The notes under the pieces were generated by a model. That model had not been told where the DNA came from and did no database searches. It worked only from the letters and a program-made list of their open reading frames with translations. From Anthropogastromicrobium aceti (GTDB taxonomy: Bacteria > Bacillota > Clostridia > Lachnospirales > Lachnospiraceae), in NCBI RefSeq assembly GCF_025567095.1, contig NZ_JAOQJH010000003.1: a stretch of DNA of 64,000 nucleotides; one strand, 5' to 3'. Positions 42,364 through 51,300 of the stretch are shown here, in pieces; positions within the stretch are counted from its first letter, which is position 1, and each line of letters opens with the position of its first letter. Both the position numbers and the translations under genes were made by a program.

Positions 42364-45039
42364 TTGATACAAATGAAACTACATTTATTGAAAGGCAGAA
42401 AAAAAGGAGGATATGTCACTTTTGGCGGCGTATGGGAAAAAGGAGAAGCGCAGGGTGCATTTTCGTTAAAAGATAACGACGGAACGCTCATACCGATGCA
42501 GTCTCGCGCGCTGGCATATTGGCCAGATGGCAGTATTAAGTGGAGTGGTCATGTGGCAGATTCAGATTGTATGAGTGAGACAGTGTGTCTGGAGCCGATA
42601 TCCAAAGAGAATGACACAAAAGCATCGGATTCAATGAAATTCGAGGAAACAAGGGATTCGATTACTGTTCATGAAACACAAAAAGGCTGGGATGTGGACA
42701 CAGGACGTATGACATTGACCATTTTAAAGGCTTCACAGAAAGATCTGACGGCTGATCTTGCAGAAAATATTTGCATAGATGGAAACTGTCTGGTGCAGAA
42801 AGTGTATCCGGTATTTCAGGTGGAACACAGAAGTCTGGAAGATAGAAATTTGGAGCACAAAAATTTAGAACGCAGCGAAAAATCAGATAACGAAATCGCA
42901 GACGATTGCACAACAGAGAGAAGCATAAACCGAACGTACACAGAAGTCATAGAGTCCCATGGAATGCTGGAATCTACTGTGATGGAAACAAGTGGACCGT
43001 TACAGGTTGTGTTCCTTTTCCGTGGAATGCATATGACAGGAGAAAAGCCAGGAATGCCGTTTGTGATTCGACTCTACCTTGGAGCAGGAAGCCGAGAAAT
43101 GAAAATTGTCCACACATTTCTTTTTGACGGAAATGAGGAAAAGGATTATTTAAAGGGCATGGGCATTCGTTTTGAGACAACGCTTGGCGGAGCGCCAATT
43201 AACCATCATATCCAGTATGCGGCGGAAAACAGAGTCTTTCATGAGGCAGCAGTAATGCTTAACAGCAGCCACCCGAGACTGCCAGAATTTTTTAAGAGTC
43301 AGATGAATGGCGAGATGATTGATCCGAAATTGGATGAAAAAATAGATGAGGTTTCTGAAAATATGCCTGTTTGGAACCGTTATCGGTTGATTCAGGATAG
43401 TGCCTATCATTTTGAAATCAGAAAGCAGACAAAACATGAATGCTGCGAAATCAAATGTAAGCAGGGCGGCAGATCGAAGGGTGCCATGTCGGTATCGGGA
43501 GAAAACGGCTGTCTGACGGTAGGCATTCGTGATTTCTGGCAGAAATATCCGGGCGAGCTGGAGGCACAAGGGCTGGGAAAGGAAAACGGAGCTGTTACAG
43601 CATGGTTTTACTCGCCGGCCTGCGAAGCATATGATTTCCGTCATTATGATACAAGAAGCTATCCTCGTACCGGCTATGAAGGATTTGAGGATGTGGGAGC
43701 AAGTGCGTTTGGAATCGGTGTCACAAGTGAGTGTACCATTCAATTAGAAGAGAAAATTATGCCAGAAAAAGAGCTTCTTTCTTTTGCAGAACGAGTGCAA
43801 AATCCTTGTGTGTACCTTGGAACACCAGAGTATTATCATAAGAAGAAAGCCTTCGGATATTGGAGCCTTCCGCATTTTGATAATGAGCAGGAAAAGCTTC
43901 TAGAAGAACAACTCGCAAATGCATTTGCCTTCTACAAGCAGGAGGTAGAAAATCGGGATTGGTACGGACTATTTGATTACGGCGATGTGATGCACAGTTA
44001 TGACAGCGTGCGGCATACATGGCGATATGATGTAGGTGGATTTGCATGGCAGAATACGGAGTTAGTAGATACATATTGGCTGTGGCTGTATTTTCTGCGC
44101 ACTGGCAGAGAGGATGTATTCACCATGGCAGAGGCCATGAGCAGACATTGTTCTGAGGTGGATACCTATCATTTTGGACCGCTTAAGGGATTAGGTTCCA
44201 GACATAATGTGCGCCATTGGGGATGCTCTTGCAAAGAGCCGCGCATTGGTATGGCAGGTCATAATCGCTTTCTTTATTACCTGACAGTGGATGATCGTAT
44301 GGGAGATGTTATGGAGAATGTGAAGGACGCCGATCTTGCAATGTCTAAAAATAAGCATAATCTGTTGACCTTGCCAGATGGACGAGTAGTACCTGGTGTG
44401 CGAAGCGGCCCAGATTGGTCCTCTTATGTATCAAACTGGATGACCCATTATGAGCGAACTTTGGACGATTTTTATCGAAAACGCATTGAAACTGGCATTG
44501 CAGATATTGCGGCTACACCATATGGATTTGCATCTGGTCCAGATTATCTCTACGATGTCAAAGACGGTCACTTAATTTATAACGGTGAAATTGAAAATAC
44601 GCCGAACCAACATTTACAGATCTGCATGGGCGGTCCTCAGATTTGGCTGGAGGTGGCCGATCTGTTAGAGGATGATACCTTAAAGAATCTGTTGGCTGAT
44701 CTGGGAGAATTTTATTATTTAAGTCCAGAAGAAAAGAGTAAGATTACAGAAGGAAAGATTGTTAAACGACCATTTTCATGGCAATTTATGGCAACAGGAG
44801 TTTCTGCGTTTGCAGCGTATTGGAAAAAAGACAAGGCGCTTGCCAAAAAGACATGGGATATTTTGTTTGATGAGCTGAAGAAAAATGCAGGAACAGAAGG
44901 CATAACGCCAATGTACTATGCAGGAGGAACCGAGCACGATAACTGCCAGGAAATTTCATGGATCAGCACGAACACGATTTCACAGTGGTGTTTGAATGTG
45001 ATTATGGGACTGGAGTTTATTCGCGAGTTTTTATCATAA
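42364..45039 (+). CDS. YetA/PL26-like (exo-rhamnogalacturonan lyase-like) protein
   Basis: 891 residues from TTG 42364, seven bases after AAGGAGG. The ATG at 42373 is too far from it. The N-terminal RIFT-barrel part begins VTFGGVWEKGEAQGAFSL with RALAYWPDGSIKWSGHVA. The C-terminal alpha/alpha region contains WYGLFDYGDVMHSYD, GLGSRHNVRHWGCSCKEPR and GGPQIWLEVADLL. These are characteristic of the PcRGLX/YetA family, whose fungal member is an exo-rhamnogalacturonan lyase. There is no signal peptide, so it would work on imported pectin fragments. Residues 130-190 include a polar insertion with EHRSLEDRNLEHKNLE repeats. It leads the partly decayed carbohydrate locus. Confidence 0.75.
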   Translation: MIQMKLHLLKGRKKGGYVTFGGVWEKGEAQGAFSLKDNDGTLIPMQSRALAYWPDGSIKWSGHVADSDCMSETVCLEPISKENDTKASDSMKFEETRDSITVHETQKGWDVDTGRMTLTILKASQKDLTADLAENICIDGNCLVQKVYPVFQVEHRSLEDRNLEHKNLERSEKSDNEIADDCTTERSINRTYTEVIESHGMLESTVMETSGPLQVVFLFRGMHMTGEKPGMPFVIRLYLGAGSREMKIVHTFLFDGNEEKDYLKGMGIRFETTLGGAPINHHIQYAAENRVFHEAAVMLNSSHPRLPEFFKSQMNGEMIDPKLDEKIDEVSENMPVWNRYRLIQDSAYHFEIRKQTKHECCEIKCKQGGRSKGAMSVSGENGCLTVGIRDFWQKYPGELEAQGLGKENGAVTAWFYSPACEAYDFRHYDTRSYPRTGYEGFEDVGASAFGIGVTSECTIQLEEKIMPEKELLSFAERVQNPCVYLGTPEYYHKKKAFGYWSLPHFDNEQEKLLEEQLANAFAFYKQEVENRDWYGLFDYGDVMHSYDSVRHTWRYDVGGFAWQNTELVDTYWLWLYFLRTGREDVFTMAEAMSRHCSEVDTYHFGPLKGLGSRHNVRHWGCSCKEPRIGMAGHNRFLYYLTVDDRMGDVMENVKDADLAMSKNKHNLLTLPDGRVVPGVRSGPDWSSYVSNWMTHYERTLDDFYRKRIETGIADIAATPYGFASGPDYLYDVKDGHLIYNGEIENTPNQHLQICMGGPQIWLEVADLLEDDTLKNLLADLGEFYYLSPEEKSKITEGKIVKRPFSWQFMATGVSAFAAYWKKDKALAKKTWDILFDELKKNAGTEGITPMYYAGGTEHDNCQEISWISTNTISQWCLNVIMGLEFIREFLS

Positions 45040-45075
45040 AAAAATAAAATTTAAAAGTATCTAAATTTAATGCAA

Positions 45076-45104
45076 TTTACAATCACACACGCGGGCGGTA
45101 TAAT
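45076..45104 (+). promoter_or_regulatory. Intact promoter before a DUF1593 relic
   Basis: TTTACA at 45076-45081, 17 bases, perfect TATAAT at 45099-45104. It now reads through the relic into the GH43 gene at 45413. Confidence 0.65.
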
Positions 45105-45141
45105 CGAGTCAAAGAAAACAGAAAGGCATGGTTATTGCAAT

Positions 45142-45394
45142 ATGGAACTTAGCGAAAAATCAAAAAAAGTTGAATGTGCAGAACATGCAAAGAGCAATGC
45201 ATTCTCTGAAACGATTCGCCCGCGTGTGATTGTTATTACGGACATCAGCAGTATGCAGCCGGGCATTCTCGAACCCGATGACACGCAGTCGATGATCCGC
45301 TTTTTATTGTATGCAAATGAAGTGGACATTGAAGGTCTGATCGCGTGATTATCAGGCAGACTTTGCAAAGCGTCTGCAATGGTGTGTAAAATAA
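45142..45394 (+). pseudogene. Collapsed DUF1593/nucleoside-hydrolase-like gene
   Basis: The N-terminal part is kept to the first active-site loop: RPRVIVITDISSMQPG, then EPDDTQSMIRFLLYANEVD and IEGLIA. The frame then hits a stop. One base away the text resumes as RDYQADFAKRLQWCVK and a stop, which resembles a later segment of the same family (nucleoside-hydrolase-like, Sde182 type). Several hundred codons are missing. These proteins commonly accompany pectin and hemicellulose genes. Confidence 0.7.
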
Positions 45395-45412
45395 GAAAGG
45401 CAGGACTGCGTT

Positions 45413-47035
45413 ATGAAATATCAAAACCCTATTATCCGAGGCTTTCATCCAGACCCAAGCATCTGCCGAGTAGGCAGTGATTATTATCTAGTAACAAGTA
45501 CATTTGAATATTTTCCGGGAATTGCCCTGTTTCACAGCCGCGATCTGGTAAACTGGAAACAGATTGGAAACTGCATTACCAGACCAGGACAGCTTGATTA
45601 TGCCAAATTTAAGGATTCCGGCGGTGTATGGGCACCGACAATTCGTTGCTATAAGGGGCGTTTTTATGTGACTGCCGCGATTGATGGCATGGGCAATATG
45701 ATCATGCACACTGATGACATAAATGGTGAATGGTCAGCCCCGGTATGGACTGATTTTGGGGGTATTGACCCGTCAATCTGCTTTGATGGGGATGAAGCAT
45801 ATTATTGCACAAATGATTTTACTAATGGTCATGAAGCAATTGTGCTGGCAAAGATCGACCCAGATACCGGCGTACGTAAGGAAGAACGCCGTGAAATCTG
45901 GAATGGTACAGGCGGCGGTTGGTTGGAAAGCCCGCATGTCTACCACATTGGAGACTATTATTATATCCTTGCGGCAGAGGGCGGAACAAATTATACACAT
46001 ATGGAGACTGCAGCGCGCAGTAAAAATATTTATGGTCCATATGAAAACTGCCCATACAATCCAGTTTTGACAAACAGAAATGATACAACAAAGCAGATTC
46101 AGTGTGCAGGTCATGCCGATCTGATAGACGATGAAAATGGAAACTGGTGGATGGTTCATTTGGGAACACGTTCCGTATTGAAAAGCAAGACACCGCTAGG
46201 AAGAGAGACATTTTTGACACCAGTTGAGTGGAAAAAGGGTTGGCCAGTTGCAGTTAATAGACGTGCAAAGCTGGAAAACGAGTTAGATAGAATTGTGTGT
46301 AGAACTAAGGAAGAAAATGCACAAAATAAAAATGCATATGGTCAAATTGAAACGGAAAGGAACATTCATATAGGAAACAGTTTCAACTTTAAGCCAAACT
46401 TTTCTATTTCCTCATGGGAACCACAATGGCTCTGGCTTCGTGAACCTGATATCACCTTATATGAGCGAAAATCAAACGCACTTATTCTTCATCCGTCTGC
46501 TTTTGATTTTAAAGCACCAGCACAGCCATGCTTTGTGGGCATCTGTCAACCAGACATTGACTGCCATTTTCAGACTACATTCACTTTTGAACCAAAAGAT
46601 GGCGAAGAGGGCGGAATGCTTCTTTATTTAAGCTCAAACTTTTACTATCGAATTTGCAAGAGAAAGCAAAAGGGAAAGACACAGCTTGCCGTAATTCGCA
46701 AATTAGATGATGTAGAAGTCACCGATTATGTAAAAGAGTTGGAAAGTACAGAATCTCCAATTACAATTTATATCAATGCATCTGCAGCTGGCTATCATAT
46801 TACTTGGAAAACAGAAGATGAAGCACTTGAAGATGCTGGAACCTATTCTTTGCGTTTTTTGTGCACTGAGATTGAGAATCGCTGCTTTACTGGAACGATA
46901 ATAGGTATATATGCAGCAGATCATACAATCATACAACGAAAGACAAGCGAACAAGATAAAAAACAAGAAACATTGAAAACACAAAGGAGAAGCAGTTCAA
47001 TGACAATTACAAATTTTGAGGCATCTATCTGCTAG
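45413..47035 (+). CDS. GH43-family beta-xylosidase/arabinofuranosidase
   Basis: 540 residues. A five-bladed propeller with the general base Asp in FHPDPSICRVGSDYYLVTS, the pKa-modulating Asp in FGGIDPSICFDGD and the acid Glu in GGWLESPHVY. A C-terminal beta-sandwich (about 320-510) completes the GH43 subfamily layout typical of xylosidases acting on oligosaccharides. It has no signal peptide and is cytoplasmic. The last 30 residues are unusual: the frame runs, without its own stop, through the ribosome site and ATG (47000) of the next, broken gene and ends at that gene's TAG. The normal stop has therefore probably been lost. Confidence 0.88.
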   Translation: MKYQNPIIRGFHPDPSICRVGSDYYLVTSTFEYFPGIALFHSRDLVNWKQIGNCITRPGQLDYAKFKDSGGVWAPTIRCYKGRFYVTAAIDGMGNMIMHTDDINGEWSAPVWTDFGGIDPSICFDGDEAYYCTNDFTNGHEAIVLAKIDPDTGVRKEERREIWNGTGGGWLESPHVYHIGDYYYILAAEGGTNYTHMETAARSKNIYGPYENCPYNPVLTNRNDTTKQIQCAGHADLIDDENGNWWMVHLGTRSVLKSKTPLGRETFLTPVEWKKGWPVAVNRRAKLENELDRIVCRTKEENAQNKNAYGQIETERNIHIGNSFNFKPNFSISSWEPQWLWLREPDITLYERKSNALILHPSAFDFKAPAQPCFVGICQPDIDCHFQTTFTFEPKDGEEGGMLLYLSSNFYYRICKRKQKGKTQLAVIRKLDDVEVTDYVKELESTESPITIYINASAAGYHITWKTEDEALEDAGTYSLRFLCTEIENRCFTGTIIGIYAADHTIIQRKTSEQDKKQETLKTQRRSSSMTITNFEASIC

Positions 47036-47170
47036 ACGCCACTTGACTATGCAAAGGCATTATGCAAGACTATGATGAGAAAATTTCAAGCAGAGGCTTA
47101 TGCAAAAATGAAGAGTATTTTGATTACTTTTTTATCCGTTAATGGATCGCGCAGAAACGACCAGCAATAA
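47000..47170 (+). pseudogene. N-terminal relic of a further carbohydrate gene, possibly GH88-like
   Basis: AAAGGAGA at 46984 and ATG 47000 mark a gene start. The frame reads MTITNFEASIC, a TAG, then TPLDYAKALCKTMMRKFQAE and random-looking sequence to a TAA. The second block resembles the N-terminus of unsaturated glucuronyl/rhamnogalacturonyl hydrolases (GH88/GH105), but the match is short and made from memory of the family. It is certainly not a working gene: early stop, no catalytic part. Confidence 0.4.
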
Positions 47171-47190
47171 AAAATTAAAAATAGACGTAG

Positions 47191-47217
47191 AAAAGACCGA
47201 CATCGCTGCCGGTCTTT
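47191..47217. terminator. Bidirectional terminator between GH43 and rpiB-like genes
   Basis: AAAAGACCG (47191-47199) pairs with CGGTCTTTTT around a ten-base loop. A-run and T-run flank the stem, so it can end both convergent transcripts. Confidence 0.85.
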
Positions 47218-47262
47218 TTCATGATCCTATCGGGTTGCCATCGTACCCTACCGGGTAGAATC

Positions 47263-47901
47263 TTAAGCCAGAACCTTCTCGATGTAAGCCTTGATTTCTG
47301 GGCACTTGCAGCTGTCAAAGAATAACTCCTTGAACTTTGCACCGCTTACAGTTGCCTTTAAGAAATCCTGATCAATATTCTTTAAGATGGTCATCATATC
47401 AGTATGAGTGATCTTCTTTACACCGTCAAGGATCTTCTTATTGCGCTGCTCCGGAACAACTCTTTCCGGTGGATATCCGCCGCCTGGCTCAGTGCAGAAC
47501 AGTTTCTCGAAGCAGTACTGTAAATTAAGCTCAGCGCCCCAGCCAAAGCCCTTTGCAAATGGGAATGCAGCAGCATTTCCAGCATTGATCTGGGAGAACA
47601 TGTAAGCGTCAGACGGATCAACAACATGTCCACAAAGAACGCCTGGGAAGGAGTTGCATGCAAGCATAGCGCCCTCACCTGTACCACATCCTGTGATAAC
47701 AAAATCAGCAGCACCGCTGTTTAAAAGAATAGCGGTCAGAAGACCAACCTGTACATAAGTCAGCTGAGCCTCATCATCAGCAGCATACATGCCGTAATTT
47801 ACAACCTCGTGACCCATTGGTGTAACAACTTCCTTTAAAACAGACTCAATCATGCTATTCTTTGCAGCCTGGCTGTTTTCATTGATTAATGCAATTTTCA
47901 T
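47263..47901 (-). CDS. RpiB/LacA/LacB-family sugar-phosphate isomerase
   Basis: 212 residues from the ATG whose complement is 47899-47901 (AGGAAAGG upstream). The N-terminal 150 residues match ribose-5-phosphate isomerase B and galactose-6-phosphate isomerase. They show MKIALINENSQAAKN, HEVVNYG, and the active-site Cys in VITGCGTGEGAML with the phosphate-binding GVLCGHVVDPSDAY. The 60-residue C-terminal extension marks the longer subgroup found in gut Clostridia, with unknown aldose/ketose phosphate substrate. It is convergent with the GH43 locus and has its own promoter at 47979-48007. Confidence 0.85.
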   Translation of the reverse strand: MKIALINENSQAAKNSMIESVLKEVVTPMGHEVVNYGMYAADDEAQLTYVQVGLLTAILLNSGAADFVITGCGTGEGAMLACNSFPGVLCGHVVDPSDAYMFSQINAGNAAAFPFAKGFGWGAELNLQYCFEKLFCTEPGGGYPPERVVPEQRNKKILDGVKKITHTDMMTILKNIDQDFLKATVSGAKFKELFFDSCKCPEIKAYIEKVLA

Positions 47902-47978
47902 TTTTTTGTAACCTTTCCTATGCCGTTTTGCCAAGGATAGTTCGTCACGGCACAATTTTGTTAAAACTATCTAATAAG

Positions 47979-48007
47979 ATAATAGGTGAGAAAAGTGATT
48001 TTGTCAA
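47979..48007 (-). promoter_or_regulatory. Promoter of the rpiB-like gene
   Basis: On the minus strand TTGACA (complement 48002-48007), 17 bases, TATTAT (complement 47979-47984). Leader of about 75 bases to the ATG. The remaining AT-rich sequence to 48195 shows no gene. Confidence 0.75.
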
Positions 48008-48195
48008 CTTGAAACAGAGAAATGATAGAAAAACCTTTTGAAAAAGAAAAAATGACAAAAACTAAAAGGAGATATTTAAATATATAAACAAAATGAAATA
48101 ACTATAAATAAGCAAATCACTTTAATAAGTTAATAAAAACATAGCGACCTACAAAATAAAGTAAAATTATCTGAAAATTTATCAAAAAGTCTTTC

Positions 48196-48224
48196 TTTAC
48201 AAAATGAATAAGATGCTGTATAGT
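48196..48224 (+). promoter_or_regulatory. Promoter of gltB-gltD
   Basis: TTTACA at 48196-48201, 17 bases, TATAGT at 48219-48224. Initiation near 48231 places the leader hairpin at the very 5' end of the mRNA and excludes the ATG at 48204 as a start. Confidence 0.7.
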
Positions 48225-48233
48225 AGGCACAAA

Positions 48234-48300
48234 CAAAGAAAGAAAAAGCCAGAGAGGGCACGGACTGCAAAGACGCAGAACACCTCTCTGGCTTTCTTTG
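48234..48300 (+). promoter_or_regulatory. gltB leader: attenuator-like hairpin with an ANTAR-type hexaloop
   Basis: GCCAGAGAGG (48248-48257) pairs perfectly with CCTCTCTGGC (48283-48292). The stem can be extended by CAAAGAAAG with CTTTCTTTG, and TTTCTTT supplies a terminator-like tail. Inside its loop, CTGC-AAAGAC-GCAG (48265-48278) makes a small hairpin whose six-base loop has A at position 1 and G at position 4, the pattern recognised by ANTAR antiterminators. Those proteins control nitrogen genes in many Clostridia. Only one such hairpin was found, whereas the known motif has two, so the ANTAR reading is tentative. The attenuator hairpin itself is clear. Confidence 0.6.
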
Positions 48301-48320
48301 AAAAAAACAGGAGGACCAAC

Positions 48321-51300
48321 ATGGAACAGACTAGCAAAACACCTTGGGGAACTACAGAAGGTCTGTATGATCCCAGTTTTGAACATGACAACTGTGGTAT
48401 TGGTGCAATTGTCAATATTAAAGGAACAAAAACGCATCAGACAGTAGAGGATGCATTAAAGATTGTTGAAAATCTTGAGCATCGTGCTGGTAAGGACGCA
48501 GAGGGAAAAACAGGAGATGGTGTAGGCATTTTACTTCAGATTTCTCATCCGTTTTTCTCAGGTGTCTGTAAAGAACTTGGATACGACATCGGTGATGAGA
48601 GAGATTATGGTATTGGAATGTTTTTCCTGCCTCAGAACGAGACTGACCGCCGCATGTCGATGAAGATGTTCGAGATTATTGCAAAGAAGGAAGGTGTAAC
48701 GGTACTTGGCTGGAGAATGGTTCCGGTCACACCGGGTATCTTAGGCTCAAAGGCACTCGACTGCATGCCATGCATCATGCAGTGCTTCTTAAAGCGTCCG
48801 TCACGTGTGGCAAAGGGTCTTGCATTTGACCGCAAGCTCTATGTCATCCGCCGTATCTTCGAGCAGTCAAATGATAATACCTATGTTGTTTCGCTTTCAA
48901 GCAGAACTATCGTTTACAAAGGAATGTTCCTTGTTGGACAGCTTCGCAATTTCTACAACGATTTACAGGATGAAGCTTATGTTTCTGCAATCGCGCTGGT
49001 TCACTCCCGTTTCTCTACGAACACAAACCCAAGTTGGCAGCGTGCTCATCCGAACCGCTACATGGTACATAACGGTGAGATCAATACTATCCGCGGCAAT
49101 GTCGACAAGATGTTAGCACGCGAGGAGAAGATGGAGTCTGAGGAACTTAAAAACGAGATCTCCAAGGTACTTCCAGTTGTCGACGATTCCGGTTCAGACT
49201 CCGCAATGATGGATAATGTATTGGAATTTTTAATTATGAGCGGAATGCCAATGGCACTTGCTGTCATGATTCTGATCCCGGAGCCATGGATCAATGATAA
49301 GTCCATGTCACAGAAGAAGAAGGATTTCTATCAATATTATGCAACTATGATGGAGCCATGGGATGGACCGGCTGCCATCGTATTCTCCGATGGTGATCAG
49401 CTTGGCGCTGTATTAGACAGAAATGGTCTTCGTCCGAGCCGCTACATCATTACATCTGATGACCGTATGATCTTAACATCTGAGATGGGTACACTTGACA
49501 TTGATCCGTCAATCATCGTAAAGAAAGAGCGTCTTCGCCCAGGCCGTATGCTGTTAGTAGACACAGTGAAGGGACGCGTGATTGATGATGAAGAGCTTAA
49601 GGGTTATTATGCAGCACGCCAGCCATATGGTGAGTGGCTTGATTCCAATATGGTTCAACTGCGCGATTTAAAGATTCCGAATGTGCGCGTACCAGAGTTT
49701 ACAAGAGAAGAGATGCTTCGCTTAATGAAGAACTTTGGCTATACATTTGAGCAGCTTCGAAGCATCGTTTTGCCGATGGCAAAGACAGGAACAGAGCCGA
49801 CAGCTGCAATGGGTCATGATACTCCATTAGCTGTGCTTTCAAAGCAGCATCAGCCGCTGTTTTCATACTTTAAGCAGCGTTTCGCACAGGTTACAAACCC
49901 GCCGATTGACTCCATCCGTGAGGAGATCGTCACTTCAACTAATCTGTATATTGGATGCGCAGGAAACATCTTAAAGGATACACCTGAAAACTGCAAGATT
50001 CTTCGTATCAATGATCCGATCTTAACAGACACTGATTTGCTTAAGATTCGCAACATGAACATCGAAGGCTTCAAGGTAGCGACAGTTCCGATTACTTATT
50101 ATCGTAGTACTTCCTTAAATAAGGCAATTGATCGCCTATTCATTGATGTTGACCGCGCTCACCACAACGGAGCGAACATTATTATTCTTTCCGATCGCGG
50201 CGTAGATGAGAATAGAATTGCAATTCCGTCTCTTTTAGCAGTCTCTGCGCTTAACCATCACCTTGTTGTTACAAAGCAGCGTACCTCTATGTCTGTTATC
50301 TTAGAGACAGGAGAGCCAAGAGAAGTTCATCATTTTGCAACACTTCTTGGATTTGGTGCAAGTGCAGTCAATCCGTATCTGGCACATGAGGGAATCAAGT
50401 ATCTTGTTTCCAGTCATATGCTTGACAAGGATCCTTATGCAGCAATCGACGATTACAACAAGGCTGTTTTAAATGGTATTGTAAAGATTGCAGCAAAGAT
50501 GGGTATTTCCACTATTCAGTCATATATCAGCTCCAAGATTTTTGAGGCAATTGGTCTTGATAAGGATCTGGTAGACAAATATTTCCCAGGAACAGTTTCT
50601 CGTATCGAGGGCATCAGCTTAAAGGATATTGAGGATGATATTGAGAGCTGGCATGCAACAGCATTTGATCCGCTTGGACTTGGCGTAGATCTGACACTTG
50701 ACAGCGTTGGTGCTCATAAGGAAAGAAGCGGTAAGGAGGAGCATCTGTATAATCCGCTTACTATTCATATGCTGCAGGAAGCAACAAGAACAGGAAATTA
50801 TGAACTGTTTAAAAAGTACTCAGAGAGTCTTCGTGATGATGGAAATCCGATGAGCCTTAGAAGTCTTATGGAATTTAAATTTCCTGAGGACGGAGGCATT
50901 CCGATTGAGGAGGTTGAGGGTGTTGACAGCATCGTAAGACGTTTCAAGACAGGTGCTATGTCCTATGGTTCTATCTCTCAGGAGGCACATGAGACACTTG
51001 CAATCGCAATGAATACTCTTCATGGAAAGAGCAACAGCGGTGAAGGCGGTGAGGCGTTAGAGCGTCTTACAATCGGCAAGGACGGACTGAATCGTTCATC
51101 AGCAATCAAGCAGGTTGCTTCAGGCCGTTTTGGCGTTACAAGCCGCTATCTGACGAGCGCAAAGGAAATTCAGATTAAAATGGCACAGGGCGCAAAGCCT
51201 GGCGAGGGTGGTCATCTGCCGGCAGGAAAGGTGTATCCGTGGATTGCAAAGACAAGACATTCAACACCTGGAGTTGCACTTATTTCTCCGCCGCCGCATC

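Noticed and set aside
48204..48320. 39-residue N-terminal extension of GltB
   Set aside because: The ATG at 48204 lies between the promoter boxes; the extension is a translation of the hairpin leader, and AGGAGG fits ATG 48321.
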